A DNA stretch of 64,000 bases, taken from an uncultured Clostridia bacterium (GTDB taxonomy: Bacteria; Bacillota; Clostridia; HGM11514). Position numbers and translations under genes: made by a program. Location: contig CAKSKB010000011.1 of NCBI GenBank assembly GCA_934464705.1, positions 22,587-86,586 of the forward strand, given 5' to 3'. The stretch's first letter is position 1. Every line of letters begins with the position of its first letter. Shown here piece after piece: positions 33,330 through 42,295 of this stretch. The notes under the pieces are model-generated. The model made no database searches, was not told the DNA's origin, and saw only the letters and a program-made list of their open reading frames with translations.

Positions 33330-34556
33330 ATGAAGAATTATGTGATTATAGGAGGCGGAATTGCCTCCCTCGGATGTATTGACGGAATAAGAAAACACGA
33401 TAAAGATGGCAAAATCACTCTCATTTGCGGAGAAAATCATCTTCCTTATTCAAGACCTCTCATTTCATATTATCTTGAAAACCTGACAACCCCAGAAAAG
33501 ATGACCTACCGCACGGAAGGCGACTACGAATCGCAGGGCGTTGAAATAAAGCTCGGGGTCAAGGCGGAAAAAATTGAAGGAAACACGGTTTTGTGCGGTG
33601 ACGGTGAGAAAATTCCGTTCGATTCGCTTGCGGTTGCTTCGGGTTCAAGCCCGTTCGTGCCGCCGATTAAAGGTTTGGAAACGGTTAAGGACAAATTCAC
33701 ATTCATGACCCTGGCAGACGCTCTGTCCCTCGAAGGTGCTCTCGGCAAGGACAAAAAAGTGCTCATAATCGGTGCCGGACTTATAGGTCTTAAATGCGCC
33801 GAAGGCATTTGCGGCAGGGTCGGGAAAATCACGGTCTGCGACCTTGCACCCAAGGTTTTGTCGAGTATTCTTGATGACGAGGCGGCGAATGAGGTTCAGA
33901 AAAAGCTTGAGGAAAACGGCATTGAGTTTATGCTCTCGGACACCGCCGAAAGCTTTGACGGAAACACCGCCGCAATGAAAAGCGGAAAAACGGTCGATTT
34001 CGATATTCTGTGCCTTTGCGTGGGCGTGCGCCCGAATCTTGCGCTCCTAAAAGACGCCGGTGCGGAAATCAACCGCGGAGTTTTGGTTTCGGACAAAATG
34101 GAAACATCGCTTAAAAACATCTACGCCGCAGGTGACATCACCGAAAGCGTTGACCAATCATGCGGCGCCCGGAAAGTCATGGCAATCCTCCCGAATGCCT
34201 ACATAGGCGGTCTTACAGCAGGCGAAAACATGGCGGGCGCGGAAAAATCGTTCACGGATGAGATTCCGATGAACTCAATCGGCTTTTTCGGATACCATAT
34301 CATGACCGCCGGTTCGTACGGCGGAGAGGTGTCGGAAATCAAATCGGGCGGAAATATCAGGAAATTTTTCACCGACGGAAACCGCCTCACAGGCTTCATT
34401 TTGCTCGGCGACATACAAAAAGCCGGAATTTATACGGCAATTATACAAAATAAAACCCCGATTGACACCATTAATTTTGATAAAATAAAAGAAAATCCGT
34501 CTTTTTTAACTTTTTCGCAAAATTACCGTAGAAAAAACTTCGGAGGTGTGGTATAA
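33330..34556 (+). CDS. FAD-dependent pyridine nucleotide oxidoreductase of the split GOGAT
   Basis: A 408-residue flavoprotein of the nitrite reductase/rubredoxin reductase type. It has an N-terminal FAD-binding motif GGGIASLGCIDGI (residues 8-20), the NAD(P)H-binding GAGLIGLKCAEGI (near residue 148) and the ATG-like YAAGDITES motif (near residue 268). Inferred role: supplies electrons from NAD(P)H to the synthase via the dicluster protein, replacing the classical GltD subunit. It begins two bases after the upstream gene and overlaps the next by one. Confidence 0.92.
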   Translation: MKNYVIIGGGIASLGCIDGIRKHDKDGKITLICGENHLPYSRPLISYYLENLTTPEKMTYRTEGDYESQGVEIKLGVKAEKIEGNTVLCGDGEKIPFDSLAVASGSSPFVPPIKGLETVKDKFTFMTLADALSLEGALGKDKKVLIIGAGLIGLKCAEGICGRVGKITVCDLAPKVLSSILDDEAANEVQKKLEENGIEFMLSDTAESFDGNTAAMKSGKTVDFDILCLCVGVRPNLALLKDAGAEINRGVLVSDKMETSLKNIYAAGDITESVDQSCGARKVMAILPNAYIGGLTAGENMAGAEKSFTDEIPMNSIGFFGYHIMTAGSYGGEVSEIKSGGNIRKFFTDGNRLTGFILLGDIQKAGIYTAIIQNKTPIDTINFDKIKENPSFLTFSQNYRRKNFGGVV

Positions 34557-35269
34557 TGTTAATAGATGCAACAGGCGTTCAATTCAAGGAGTTGAACGAA
34601 AGGATAAGGGAATCGGCTTCGGATGTCGAAATCAAGGGCTGTATGGGTCAGCGATTTATAGCGGCAGGGCTCGGCGATAAAAAAATCAGAATTTCCGGCG
34701 TGCCCGGGAACGCCCTCGGCGCTTACCTCAACGGTGCGGAAATCACGGTTTCCGGCAACGCTCAGGATTCGGTCGGCGACACGATGAACAACGGCTCGAT
34801 TGTCATTCACGGCAATATCGGCGACGCGGCAGGCTACGCAATGCGCGGCGGCAAAATCTTCGTCCGCGGAAATGCCGGTTACCGTGCCGGAATCCACATG
34901 AAGGCATACAGGGAAAAGCACCCCACCCTCGTTATAGGCGGCAGTGCGGGGAGCTTTCTCGGGGAATACCAGGCAGGCGGCACGATTATCGTGCTCGGTC
35001 TCGGCGGCAAAAAAATCGTCGGCAACTTTCCCTGCACCGGTATGCACGGCGGCAAGATGTTTCTCCGCGGAAAGTGCGGGGATATTAAGTTCCCCCGTCA
35101 GGTCACAACCCACAAAGCCTCCGACGAAGAAATCGAAGAAATAAAGCCCTACATCAAGGAATTCTGCGGTTTGTTCGATATCCCGGAGAGTGAAATTTTA
35201 TCTTCCGAATTTACGGTGGTTCTTCCCGATACCAAAAATCCTTTCAAGCAGATGTATGTTGCAAATTGA
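34556..35269 (+). CDS. Split glutamate synthase: GXGXG (C-terminal) domain subunit
   Basis: A 237-residue protein made of the right-handed beta-helix found at the C-terminus of glutamate synthase and in FwdC-like proteins (PF01493). Repeated Gly-rich turns such as GVPGNALGAYLNGAEI, GDTMNNGSIVIHGNIGDAAG and GGKIFVRGNAG are visible. It structurally links the glutaminase and synthase domains and may shape the ammonia tunnel. The start codon overlaps the previous stop. Confidence 0.92.
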   Translation: MLIDATGVQFKELNERIRESASDVEIKGCMGQRFIAAGLGDKKIRISGVPGNALGAYLNGAEITVSGNAQDSVGDTMNNGSIVIHGNIGDAAGYAMRGGKIFVRGNAGYRAGIHMKAYREKHPTLVIGGSAGSFLGEYQAGGTIIVLGLGGKKIVGNFPCTGMHGGKMFLRGKCGDIKFPRQVTTHKASDEEIEEIKPYIKEFCGLFDIPESEILSSEFTVVLPDTKNPFKQMYVAN

Positions 35270-35290
35270 CGAAAGTTAAGGTATGATGAT

Positions 35291-36502
35291 ATGCTGTACA
35301 CCAAAAACGAAGTCCTGCAATATGTGGCTGAGGAGGATGTAAAGTTTATAAGGCTTGCGTTCTGTGATGTGAAAGGCTGCCAGAAAAACATTTCGATTAT
35401 GCCCGGAGAACTCGAAAGAGCGTTCGACACCGGGATTGGGATTGACGCTTCGGCAATAGAAGGCTTCGGCGGCAATGTACACTCCGACCTGTTTTTAAGA
35501 CCCGACCCGTCAACGCTTGTGGTGCTTCCATGGCGCCCCGACCACGGACGGGTTGTGAGGATGTTCTGCGGAATTATGAAGCCGGACGGCTCTCACTTTG
35601 AACTTGACAGCCGCAAAATATTAAAGGACGCCGTAAAGCAAGCCATGACGGACGGTCTTTCGTTCTCGTTCGGCTCGGAACTTGAATTTTACCTTTTCAA
35701 AACAGACGATGAAGGAAAAAGAACCTCCGAACCTTACGACAATGCCGGCTACATGGATATCGCCCCGATGGACAAGGGTGAAAATGTGCGCCGTGAAATC
35801 TGCCTGACGCTGGAACGCATGGGGATTTATCCCGAGTCCTCTCATCACGAGGAAGGTCCGGGGCAAAACGAAATCGACTTTAAGTTTTCGGACCCCGTAA
35901 CCGCTGCGGACAATGCGGTGACATTTCTTTCGGTCGTTAAAACCATTGCTGCAAGGAGCGGTCTTTATGCCGATTTTTCGCCTAAACCGCTGAGCGGCAA
36001 GCCCGGAAACAGCTTCCACATAAACATCTCGGCGGAAAGCCTTTCCGGCGGCGGTGACATAACCCCGTTTGCCATTGCCGGAATCCTGAACAGAATTTCC
36101 GACATGACCGCTTTTCTGAACACATCGGATTTATCTTATGAGCGCCTCGGGAAATTCAAGGCTCCGAAATTCATCACATGGTCAAGGGAAAACCGCTCGC
36201 AGCTTATAAGAATCCCTGCGGCAAGCGGAAAATACAAGAGGTTTGAGCTTCGCTCGCCCGACCCTCTGGCAAACCCCTATCTTGCCTATGCGCTCATCAT
36301 TTCGGCGGCGGCGGAAGGCATAAAGGCAAAAGAGGAACTGCAGACCGAAACCGACCTCAACATCTTCACGCTTTCAGAAGAAGAACAGAAAAAATATGAA
36401 AAAATTCCCGAATCAAAAGCAGCAGCCGCATCTGCGGCAAAGGGCAGCGGATTTATAAAAAAGATTCTGCCCGAAGCTATGATAAAATACTACTGCGACT
36501 AA
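35291..36502 (+). CDS. glnA: GlnA-like glutamine synthetase (short type I)
   Basis: A 403-residue protein of the type I glutamine synthetase family, shorter than the usual 440-470. Beta-grasp region occupies residues 1-100; the catalytic part shows FGSELEFYLF (near residue 127), EGPGQNEIDFKFSD (near residue 193), PGNSFHINIS (near residue 238) and ENRSQLIRIPA followed by FELRSPDP (near residues 298-320), which cover the glutamate, metal and arginine sites. Placed at the end of the GOGAT genes it may act as housekeeping synthetase beside GlnN, or as a gamma-glutamyl-amine ligase; genomic context favours glutamine synthesis. Confidence 0.85.
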   Translation: MLYTKNEVLQYVAEEDVKFIRLAFCDVKGCQKNISIMPGELERAFDTGIGIDASAIEGFGGNVHSDLFLRPDPSTLVVLPWRPDHGRVVRMFCGIMKPDGSHFELDSRKILKDAVKQAMTDGLSFSFGSELEFYLFKTDDEGKRTSEPYDNAGYMDIAPMDKGENVRREICLTLERMGIYPESSHHEEGPGQNEIDFKFSDPVTAADNAVTFLSVVKTIAARSGLYADFSPKPLSGKPGNSFHINISAESLSGGGDITPFAIAGILNRISDMTAFLNTSDLSYERLGKFKAPKFITWSRENRSQLIRIPAASGKYKRFELRSPDPLANPYLAYALIISAAAEGIKAKEELQTETDLNIFTLSEEEQKKYEKIPESKAAAASAAKGSGFIKKILPEAMIKYYCD

Positions 36503-36521
36503 CCTTCGGGGAGGATAAAAG

Positions 36522-37109
36522 ATGCTTTTCAAAGAATACACTTACAGAGTGCTTATTGCTTCCTCCTCCGACAAGTTCACCGAAGGAATTATGCCGCTTC
36601 TGCCCGAAAACGAGTTCGGACCGATAGAAACGGCAAAAAGCGCAGGAGAAGCAAAACGCAAGCTTTTGGAACGAGGTTTTGACATTATACTTATTAATAC
36701 ACCGCTTACGGATGCCTTCGGCACAGAGCTTGCTCTCGATGCCGTTACAGACACCCGGAGCGGTGCATTGATGTTTTTAAAAAATGATGTGTACGACGCC
36801 GTCACCGACAAGGTTATCGATTACGGCGTTTTTACGCTTGCAAAGCCGGTTTCGCTGTCGATGATACGGCAGATATTAAAGAATATGTACGCCATGCAGG
36901 AGCGTTTTCGGCTCATGGAGAAAAAAACCGCCCGCCTGGAGGAAAAAATGCAGGAAATCAGGACGGTTAACCACGCAAAATGGACCCTTATAAGAAACAT
37001 GGGCATTACCGAGGAGGAGGCGCACAGGCTCATCGAAAAGCAGGCGATGGACACAAGGCGAACCAAGTCCGAGGTTGCGGAGGGCATTATCAGAACTTAC
37101 GAAAATTAA
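36522..37109 (+). CDS. ANTAR-domain RNA-binding antiterminator with degenerate receiver
   Basis: A 195-residue two-domain regulator. Residues 1-120 resemble a response-regulator receiver, but the strand that should end in the phospho-acceptor Asp reads DIILINTPLTD, with Asn in that place, so phosphorylation is doubtful. A long coiled helix (about 120-150) leads to the ANTAR domain (about 130-190) with HAKWTLIRNMGITEEEAHRLI and EVAEGII. ANTAR proteins bind pairs of hexaloop RNA hairpins and prevent termination. Matching hairpins occur in both leaders of the nitrogen operons in this window, making this the obvious candidate regulator. GGGGAGG-type site upstream. Confidence 0.9.
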   Translation: MLFKEYTYRVLIASSSDKFTEGIMPLLPENEFGPIETAKSAGEAKRKLLERGFDIILINTPLTDAFGTELALDAVTDTRSGALMFLKNDVYDAVTDKVIDYGVFTLAKPVSLSMIRQILKNMYAMQERFRLMEKKTARLEEKMQEIRTVNHAKWTLIRNMGITEEEAHRLIEKQAMDTRRTKSEVAEGIIRTYEN

Positions 37110-37126
37110 CGGGAGGTATTATATAT

Positions 37127-38221
37127 ATGAAAAGTTTTAACCGCAAAATCATACTTGAAGACGGTTCCGAGTACCCGGGCTACGGCTTCGGCGGAAAATG
37201 CGACAATGTATGCGAAATTGTATTCAACACCTCGATGGTTGGGTATCAGGAAATTATTTCAGACCCGTCATATACATACCAGGCGGTGGTTATGACATAT
37301 CCCCTGATCGGCAACTACGGCATCACGGATGACGATTTTGAAAGCAAAATAATCAGCGTCGGCGGTCTTATCGTGCGTGATTACAACGATATGCCGTCTA
37401 ATTTCAGGTACACAAAAACCCTGTCCGAGGTGCTCGCCGAGAACGATGTTCCGGGGATTTACGGCGTTGATACGAGAAAGCTCACAAGAAGCATACGGGA
37501 TTTCGGTTCGAGAAGGGTGCTTATCACCGATATTGACACAACGCTTGAAAAAGGGCTTGAAATTATTAAAAATACGCCCGTAAGGCACGATGCGGTTGCA
37601 AAAGTCAGCTGCAAAAAGCGCTGGTATTCAAGAACCTCAAATCCGAAATTCAATGTTGTTGCAATCGACTGCGGCATTAAAACAAATATTATCAGAAGCC
37701 TCAACCGCTTCGGCTGCAATGTCACGGTTGTACCGTTTAACACCGCTGCGGAGGAAATCGAGTTCATGAAGCCGAGCGGCGTGTTTCTTTCAAACGGTCC
37801 GGGCGACCCCGAGGATGTTCCGGAGGTAATCGAAACGGTTAAAAAGCTCCGCGGCAAGTACCCGATTTTCGGAATCTGCCTCGGTCACCAGATGATTTCC
37901 CTTGCCTACGGCGGCAAAACATATAAGCTTAAATTCGGCCACAGAGGCGGAAACCACCCGGTTAAGAATCTCAAAAACGGTCGCGTGGAAATTACCTCCC
38001 AGAACCACAGCTTCGCCGTTGATGAAAAATCTCTTGAAGGGACAGGCCTTACGGTCACTCACATGAACCTTCTGGACAACACCGTTGAAGGCGTGGAATG
38101 TGCGGCGGACAGTGTTTTCAGCGTGCAGTATCACCCCGAAAGCGCTCCCGGTCCGCAGGACAGCACTTATCTTTTCAAACAGTTTATAGAAGCCATGAAG
38201 GAGGGTGAAGCTAATGCCTAA
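37127..38221 (+). CDS. carA: Carbamoyl-phosphate synthase small subunit
   Basis: A 364-residue glutaminase subunit that supplies ammonia for carbamoyl phosphate, used in pyrimidine and arginine synthesis. The N-terminal CPSase small domain includes FNTSMVGYQEI. The class I amidotransferase triad is visible: FGICLGHQM holds the nucleophile Cys (near residue 245), and HPESAPGP the His and Glu near the C-terminus. GGGAGG precedes the ATG at 37127; a longer frame into the ANTAR gene is not needed. It overlaps carB by 8 bp and follows the nitrogen operon by 17 bp, so glutamine supply and use may be cotranscribed. Confidence 0.96.
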   Translation: MKSFNRKIILEDGSEYPGYGFGGKCDNVCEIVFNTSMVGYQEIISDPSYTYQAVVMTYPLIGNYGITDDDFESKIISVGGLIVRDYNDMPSNFRYTKTLSEVLAENDVPGIYGVDTRKLTRSIRDFGSRRVLITDIDTTLEKGLEIIKNTPVRHDAVAKVSCKKRWYSRTSNPKFNVVAIDCGIKTNIIRSLNRFGCNVTVVPFNTAAEEIEFMKPSGVFLSNGPGDPEDVPEVIETVKKLRGKYPIFGICLGHQMISLAYGGKTYKLKFGHRGGNHPVKNLKNGRVEITSQNHSFAVDEKSLEGTGLTVTHMNLLDNTVEGVECAADSVFSVQYHPESAPGPQDSTYLFKQFIEAMKEGEANA

Positions 38222-41200
38222 GAGAACAGACATCAAAAAAGTTATGGTAATAGGCTCCGGACCTATAGTAATCGGTCAGGCGGCGGAGTTCGACTACGCC
38301 GGAACGCAGGCGTGCCTTGCGCTTAAAGAGGAAGGCTACGAAGTTATTCTCTTAAACTCAAACCCCGCAACAATCATGACCGACACCTCAGTTGCCGACA
38401 AGGTTTACATGGAACCGCTCACTCTCGAATTTGCAGCAAGAATCTGCCGTTTTGAGCGCCCGGACGCAATAGTTCCGGGAATTGGCGGTCAGACAGGGCT
38501 TAACATAGCGATGCAGCTTGCGAAAAAGGGAGTTCTGGAGGAGTGCGAAATCGAACTTTTGGGAACGGACACCGAAAGCATAGAACGCGCCGAGGACAGA
38601 GAGCTTTTCAAAGAACTGTGCGAGGAAATCGGCGAACCGGTTGTTCCTTCAAAGATAACCTACAGCATCGAAGAAGGCATGGCTGCAGCAGATGAAATCG
38701 GCTATCCGGTTATTCTCCGCCCGGCATTTACGCTCGGCGGAACGGGCGGCGGATTTGCCAACAATCCCGCCGAAATGAAGGAAATGATGAAAAATGCCCT
38801 TGCCCTTTCGCCCGTACATCAGGTACTGGTCGAAAAGAGCATTAAGGGCTACAAGGAAATAGAATACGAGGTTATCCGCGACGCAAACGACACCGCAATA
38901 ACCGTCTGCAACATGGAAAATCTCGACCCGGTAGGTATTCACACCGGCGACTCAATCGTTGTTGCCCCCAGTCAGACATTAACCAACAAGGAATATCACA
39001 TGCTTCGTGACAGTGCGCTTAAAATTATCCGCGCTCTCGGGGTTCGGGGCGGCTGTAATGTTCAGTTTGCGCTTGACCCGCAGTCGTTCGGGTACTATGT
39101 AATCGAGGTAAACCCGAGGGTTTCCCGTTCTTCGGCGCTTGCGTCGAAGGCAACCGGCTACCCTATCGCAAGGGTCAGCGCCAAGATTGCCGTAGGGCTT
39201 AATCTCGATGAAATTCAGCTTGTCAATACCCCGGCATGCTTTGAGCCGGCGCTTGATTACATTGTTACAAAAATGCCCCGTTTTCCGTTCGATAAGTTCG
39301 CCTCTGCGTCAAACAGGCTTTCGACTCAGATGAAGGCAACAGGTGAGGTCATGAGCGTGGGCAGAACCATGGAGGAAAGTCTTCTCAAGGCGATACGCTC
39401 GCTGGAAACCGGTAAAAATCATATTCATATGGAAAAGTTCGACAGTGCGCATATGACCGCCGATGAGCTCCTTGAATACATTAAAGAGGGAACGGACGAC
39501 CGTCTTTACGCAATTTCGCAGCTTATGTGGATGGGGGTTGACCATTCCAGAATCTGCAACATCACGCAGATTGATATGTTCTTCCTCGATAAAATCAAGA
39601 ATATCGTTGATTTTGAAAAGGAAATGGAAGCCAATCCGATGAACGAAAAGCTTCTGCCCGAAGCCAAGAAAATGGGATTTTCGGACTCATACATCGCAGA
39701 ACTTTGGAAAACGGACGAGGACGATATTTACAATATGCGTCTGCGCCTCGGCATTTTCCCGGATTATAAAATGATTGACACCTGTGCAAGCGAGTTTGCG
39801 AGCTATGTTCCGTATTTTTATTCGACTTATGAGAGCGAAAACGAGTCGGTTGTGTCGGACGCCGAAAAGATTATCGTTCTCGGTTCGGGACCGATAAGGA
39901 TAGGTCAGGGCGTTGAGTTCGACTACTCAACCGTGCACGCCGTAAAGGCAATTCACGACGCAGGCTACGAGGCGATTGTCATAAACAACAACCCCGAAAC
40001 CGTTTCGACCGACTATACAACCGCTGACAAGCTTTACTTTGAGCCGCTCACACCCGAAGATGTTATGAATGTTGTGAACCTCGAAAAACCGATCGGCGTG
40101 ATTGCCACATTGGGCGGTCAGACGGCGGTTAACCTTGCGGAACCTCTTGCAAGGCGAGGCGTGAAAATAATAGGAACGGACTGCGCCGCAATCGAAAAGG
40201 CCGAAAACCGCGACGCATTTGACGAAGTTATAAAATCCCTCAAAATCCCCAACCCGAAGGGCGAAGCGGTAACAGACATCGAAAGCGGCGTCAAAGCGGC
40301 GGAAAAAATCGGATACCCTGTTCTTGTGCGTCCCAGCTTTGTGCTCGGCGGAAGAGCCATGGAAATCGTTTCTAACGAGAAATCGCTCAGGCATTACCTC
40401 AAAAACGCCGTTGAAGTCGATACCGACAAGCCTGTGCTTGTTGACAAATACATTGTCGGCAAAGAAGTCGAGGTCGACGCCGTATGCGACGGAAAATGCG
40501 TGTTTGTTCCGGGAATCATGGAGCTTGTCGAAAGAACCGGCGTTCACTCCGGCGACTCGATGAGCGTATATCCCCCGTACAGCATTTCCGAAAAGGTCAA
40601 GAATACAATTGTTGACTACACAACAAGGCTCGGGCTCGGCATAGGCATTGTGGGGCTTTTCAACATCCAGTTCATTGTGGATGCAAACGATGATGTGTTT
40701 GTAATCGAAGTCAACCCGAGGGCTTCGAGGAGCGTACCGTTCCTCTCAAAGTCAACCGGGCTCGGGCTTGTGCAGATAGCAACCAAAACTATGCTCGGCA
40801 TTTCGCTTGCAGACCAGGGCATAACCGAACTTTATGCTCCCGAGAAGACAGGGCACTATGTTAAAGCTCCGGCGTTCTCTTTTGAAAAGCTCTCCGGAAT
40901 CGACGCATACCTCTCCCCCGAAATGAAGTCAACCGGCGAGGCTATAGGTTATGACAACCGCCTCAATCGTGCGCTTTATAAGGCTATTCAGGCATCGGGC
41001 GTTAAAATGAAGGATTACGGAACCGTCATCGTTACTCTTGCCGATGAGGATAAGGAAGAAGCGCTGCCGCTTGTTAAGCGCTTCTATCAGCTCGGATTTA
41101 ATATTGAGGCGACAATCGGCACGGCTAAATTCCTCAAAAATCACGGAATCCGCACAAGAGTAAGAGGCAAGCTCAGCGAGGGAAGCGACGAAATTCTGCA

Positions 41201-41402
41201 ATCAATCCGCGCAGGATATGTAAGCTATATCATCAATACGAGGGCTATCCTCTCCGGCGTTCACTACGAAGACGGCGTTGCAATCAGGCAATGTGCGGTT
41301 GAAAACGGAGTTACGATTTTCACTTCTCTCGATACCGTAAAAATCGTTCTGGATGTTCTTGAAGAAACGATTCCGTCTATATCGACTATCGACACTCTTT
41401 AA
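38214..41402 (+). CDS. carB: Carbamoyl-phosphate synthase large subunit
   Basis: A 1062-residue enzyme with two homologous ATP-grasp halves: the first (residues 1-400) phosphorylates bicarbonate and the second (about 550-940) phosphorylates carbamate. Paired motifs are visible, such as GSGPIVIGQAAEFDYAGTQA and GSGPIRIGQGVEFDYSTVHA. An oligomerisation domain lies between and an allosteric MGS domain at the end (about 940-1062). Start at 38214 after GGAGGGTG. Length is typical. The upstream glutamine/glutamate genes fit its demand for glutamine nitrogen. Confidence 0.97.
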   Translation: MPKRTDIKKVMVIGSGPIVIGQAAEFDYAGTQACLALKEEGYEVILLNSNPATIMTDTSVADKVYMEPLTLEFAARICRFERPDAIVPGIGGQTGLNIAMQLAKKGVLEECEIELLGTDTESIERAEDRELFKELCEEIGEPVVPSKITYSIEEGMAAADEIGYPVILRPAFTLGGTGGGFANNPAEMKEMMKNALALSPVHQVLVEKSIKGYKEIEYEVIRDANDTAITVCNMENLDPVGIHTGDSIVVAPSQTLTNKEYHMLRDSALKIIRALGVRGGCNVQFALDPQSFGYYVIEVNPRVSRSSALASKATGYPIARVSAKIAVGLNLDEIQLVNTPACFEPALDYIVTKMPRFPFDKFASASNRLSTQMKATGEVMSVGRTMEESLLKAIRSLETGKNHIHMEKFDSAHMTADELLEYIKEGTDDRLYAISQLMWMGVDHSRICNITQIDMFFLDKIKNIVDFEKEMEANPMNEKLLPEAKKMGFSDSYIAELWKTDEDDIYNMRLRLGIFPDYKMIDTCASEFASYVPYFYSTYESENESVVSDAEKIIVLGSGPIRIGQGVEFDYSTVHAVKAIHDAGYEAIVINNNPETVSTDYTTADKLYFEPLTPEDVMNVVNLEKPIGVIATLGGQTAVNLAEPLARRGVKIIGTDCAAIEKAENRDAFDEVIKSLKIPNPKGEAVTDIESGVKAAEKIGYPVLVRPSFVLGGRAMEIVSNEKSLRHYLKNAVEVDTDKPVLVDKYIVGKEVEVDAVCDGKCVFVPGIMELVERTGVHSGDSMSVYPPYSISEKVKNTIVDYTTRLGLGIGIVGLFNIQFIVDANDDVFVIEVNPRASRSVPFLSKSTGLGLVQIATKTMLGISLADQGITELYAPEKTGHYVKAPAFSFEKLSGIDAYLSPEMKSTGEAIGYDNRLNRALYKAIQASGVKMKDYGTVIVTLADEDKEEALPLVKRFYQLGFNIEATIGTAKFLKNHGIRTRVRGKLSEGSDEILQSIRAGYVSYIINTRAILSGVHYEDGVAIRQCAVENGVTIFTSLDTVKIVLDVLEETIPSISTIDTL

Positions 41403-41410
41403 TACAATTA

Positions 41411-41439
41411 AAGGGATTCGCCAATTCGGGCGAATCCCT
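41411..41439 (+). terminator. Hairpin terminator after carB
   Basis: AGGGATTCGCC pairs with GGCGAATCCCT around AATTC. The T-run is absent, so it may act with the second hairpin 130 bp further on. Confidence 0.65.
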
Positions 41440-41720
41440 CAGACTGTCGAAAAAGTCGGTCAACCGCAAGCAAAAAATCATTAATTTATTTTTAGTATAA
41501 AATTTAAGTGTATTTTTGCTTTATAATTCTTGTTAAAAGCAATGAATTTGCATTAGAAAAGCATTGAAATCATCGAGATTTCAATGCTTTTTGCTTGCTT
41601 TCACCGAACATGGACTCTACCGTATACACATACGCCGACGAATCCATGTTCGGCAAATTTACCTTCCTTTTTCGAATCCTTCAGTTTTATGCGGTCTGTG
41701 CATTTTTCCGCAGTCATACC
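41440..41720. repeat. AT-rich intergenic region, possible relic of an insertion sequence
   Basis: No convincing gene. The left edge reads AGACTGTCGAAAAAGTC, which resembles the terminal sequence I associate with IS1182-type elements; I could not verify this. A second inverted repeat, CCGAACATGGA (41603-41613) with TCCATGTTCGG (41643-41653), is perfect over 11 bp. Two overlapping short frames on the minus strand look like debris rather than genes. The region separates carB from a convergent amidase. Confidence 0.35.
41561..41592. terminator. Bidirectional terminator between carB and the amidase gene
   Basis: GCATTGAAATC (41561-41571) pairs perfectly with GATTTCAATGC (41577-41587) around ATCGA. 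Five T follow on the plus strand and four on the minus strand. Confidence 0.88.
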
Positions 41721-41722
41721 GT

Positions 41723-42250
41723 TTAGCTGTAAAGAAATTTTGCAATCGAATCCGCCAGATTCTCCGCAATTTCATCAGTGTTGTTTCTTATCCATGCGGC
41801 GTCGGACGGGTTATCGTGATAGGCAAGTTCAATAAGCACTGCGGGCGCACGGGTTTTTCTCACTTCACCTATAGTGGTCGTCGGCAGCGCTCTGACCTTA
41901 TCGGGGTCGGGATAAATTTTTTTTAGATTATCCGCAATAATTTCCGCTGCGCGCTTGCCCTGCTCGCTGTAGGGATAATAATAAACATCACTGCCGGTCA
42001 TTCTGCCGGCAAGGCTCGCAGGCGACGCATTTGAATGAAGCGCAAAATGCAAATCGTAATCGCCGCTGTTCGACTCCCTTATAGCGGTCGCCGCGGATGT
42101 ATCGGGGTCGTTACGGTCAAACTCTATGCCGTCGGCACGGAGAAACGGCTCCATTTTGTCGGTTATGAGGTTCATCCAGTATTCCTCGTCACCAACATCG
42201 ACATACTTATTATATTCCTGCGTGGAAGGGCTTAAATATACTTTAGACAT
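41723..42250 (-). CDS. N-acetylmuramoyl-L-alanine amidase (Amidase_3 family)
   Basis: A 175-residue zinc amidase that cleaves the bond between muramic acid and the stem peptide. It begins KVYLSPSTQEYN, the variant N-terminus found in many clostridial enzymes, in which the first zinc ligand is not the usual GHGG. Later residues FALHSNA (near residue 66) and VLIELAYHDN (near residue 135) give the conserved His and Glu. No signal peptide is visible, so it is either released by lysis or spore-related. The ATG at 42250 follows GAGGTG, but that site is inside a hairpin, suggesting translational control. Confidence 0.85.
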   Translation of the reverse strand: MSKVYLSPSTQEYNKYVDVGDEEYWMNLITDKMEPFLRADGIEFDRNDPDTSAATAIRESNSGDYDLHFALHSNASPASLAGRMTGSDVYYYPYSEQGKRAAEIIADNLKKIYPDPDKVRALPTTTIGEVRKTRAPAVLIELAYHDNPSDAAWIRNNTDEIAENLADSIAKFLYS

Positions 42251-42255
42251 AAATT

Positions 42256-42284
42256 CACCTCGGTACATTATATGAACCGAGGTG
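42256..42284 (-). promoter_or_regulatory. Hairpin masking the amidase ribosome site
   Basis: On the minus strand CACCTCGGT (42276-42284) pairs perfectly with ACCGAGGTG (42256-42264), loop 11 nt. The 3' arm contains the GAGGTG ribosome site of the amidase gene. It could also mark the end of the upstream GH28-like transcript. Confidence 0.6.
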
Positions 42285-42295
42285 AAAATAATTTA

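Noticed and set aside
41601..41717. 38-codon minus-strand frame after the amidase
   Set aside because: No ribosome site, competing frame on the same strand, and overlap with an inverted repeat; probably debris.
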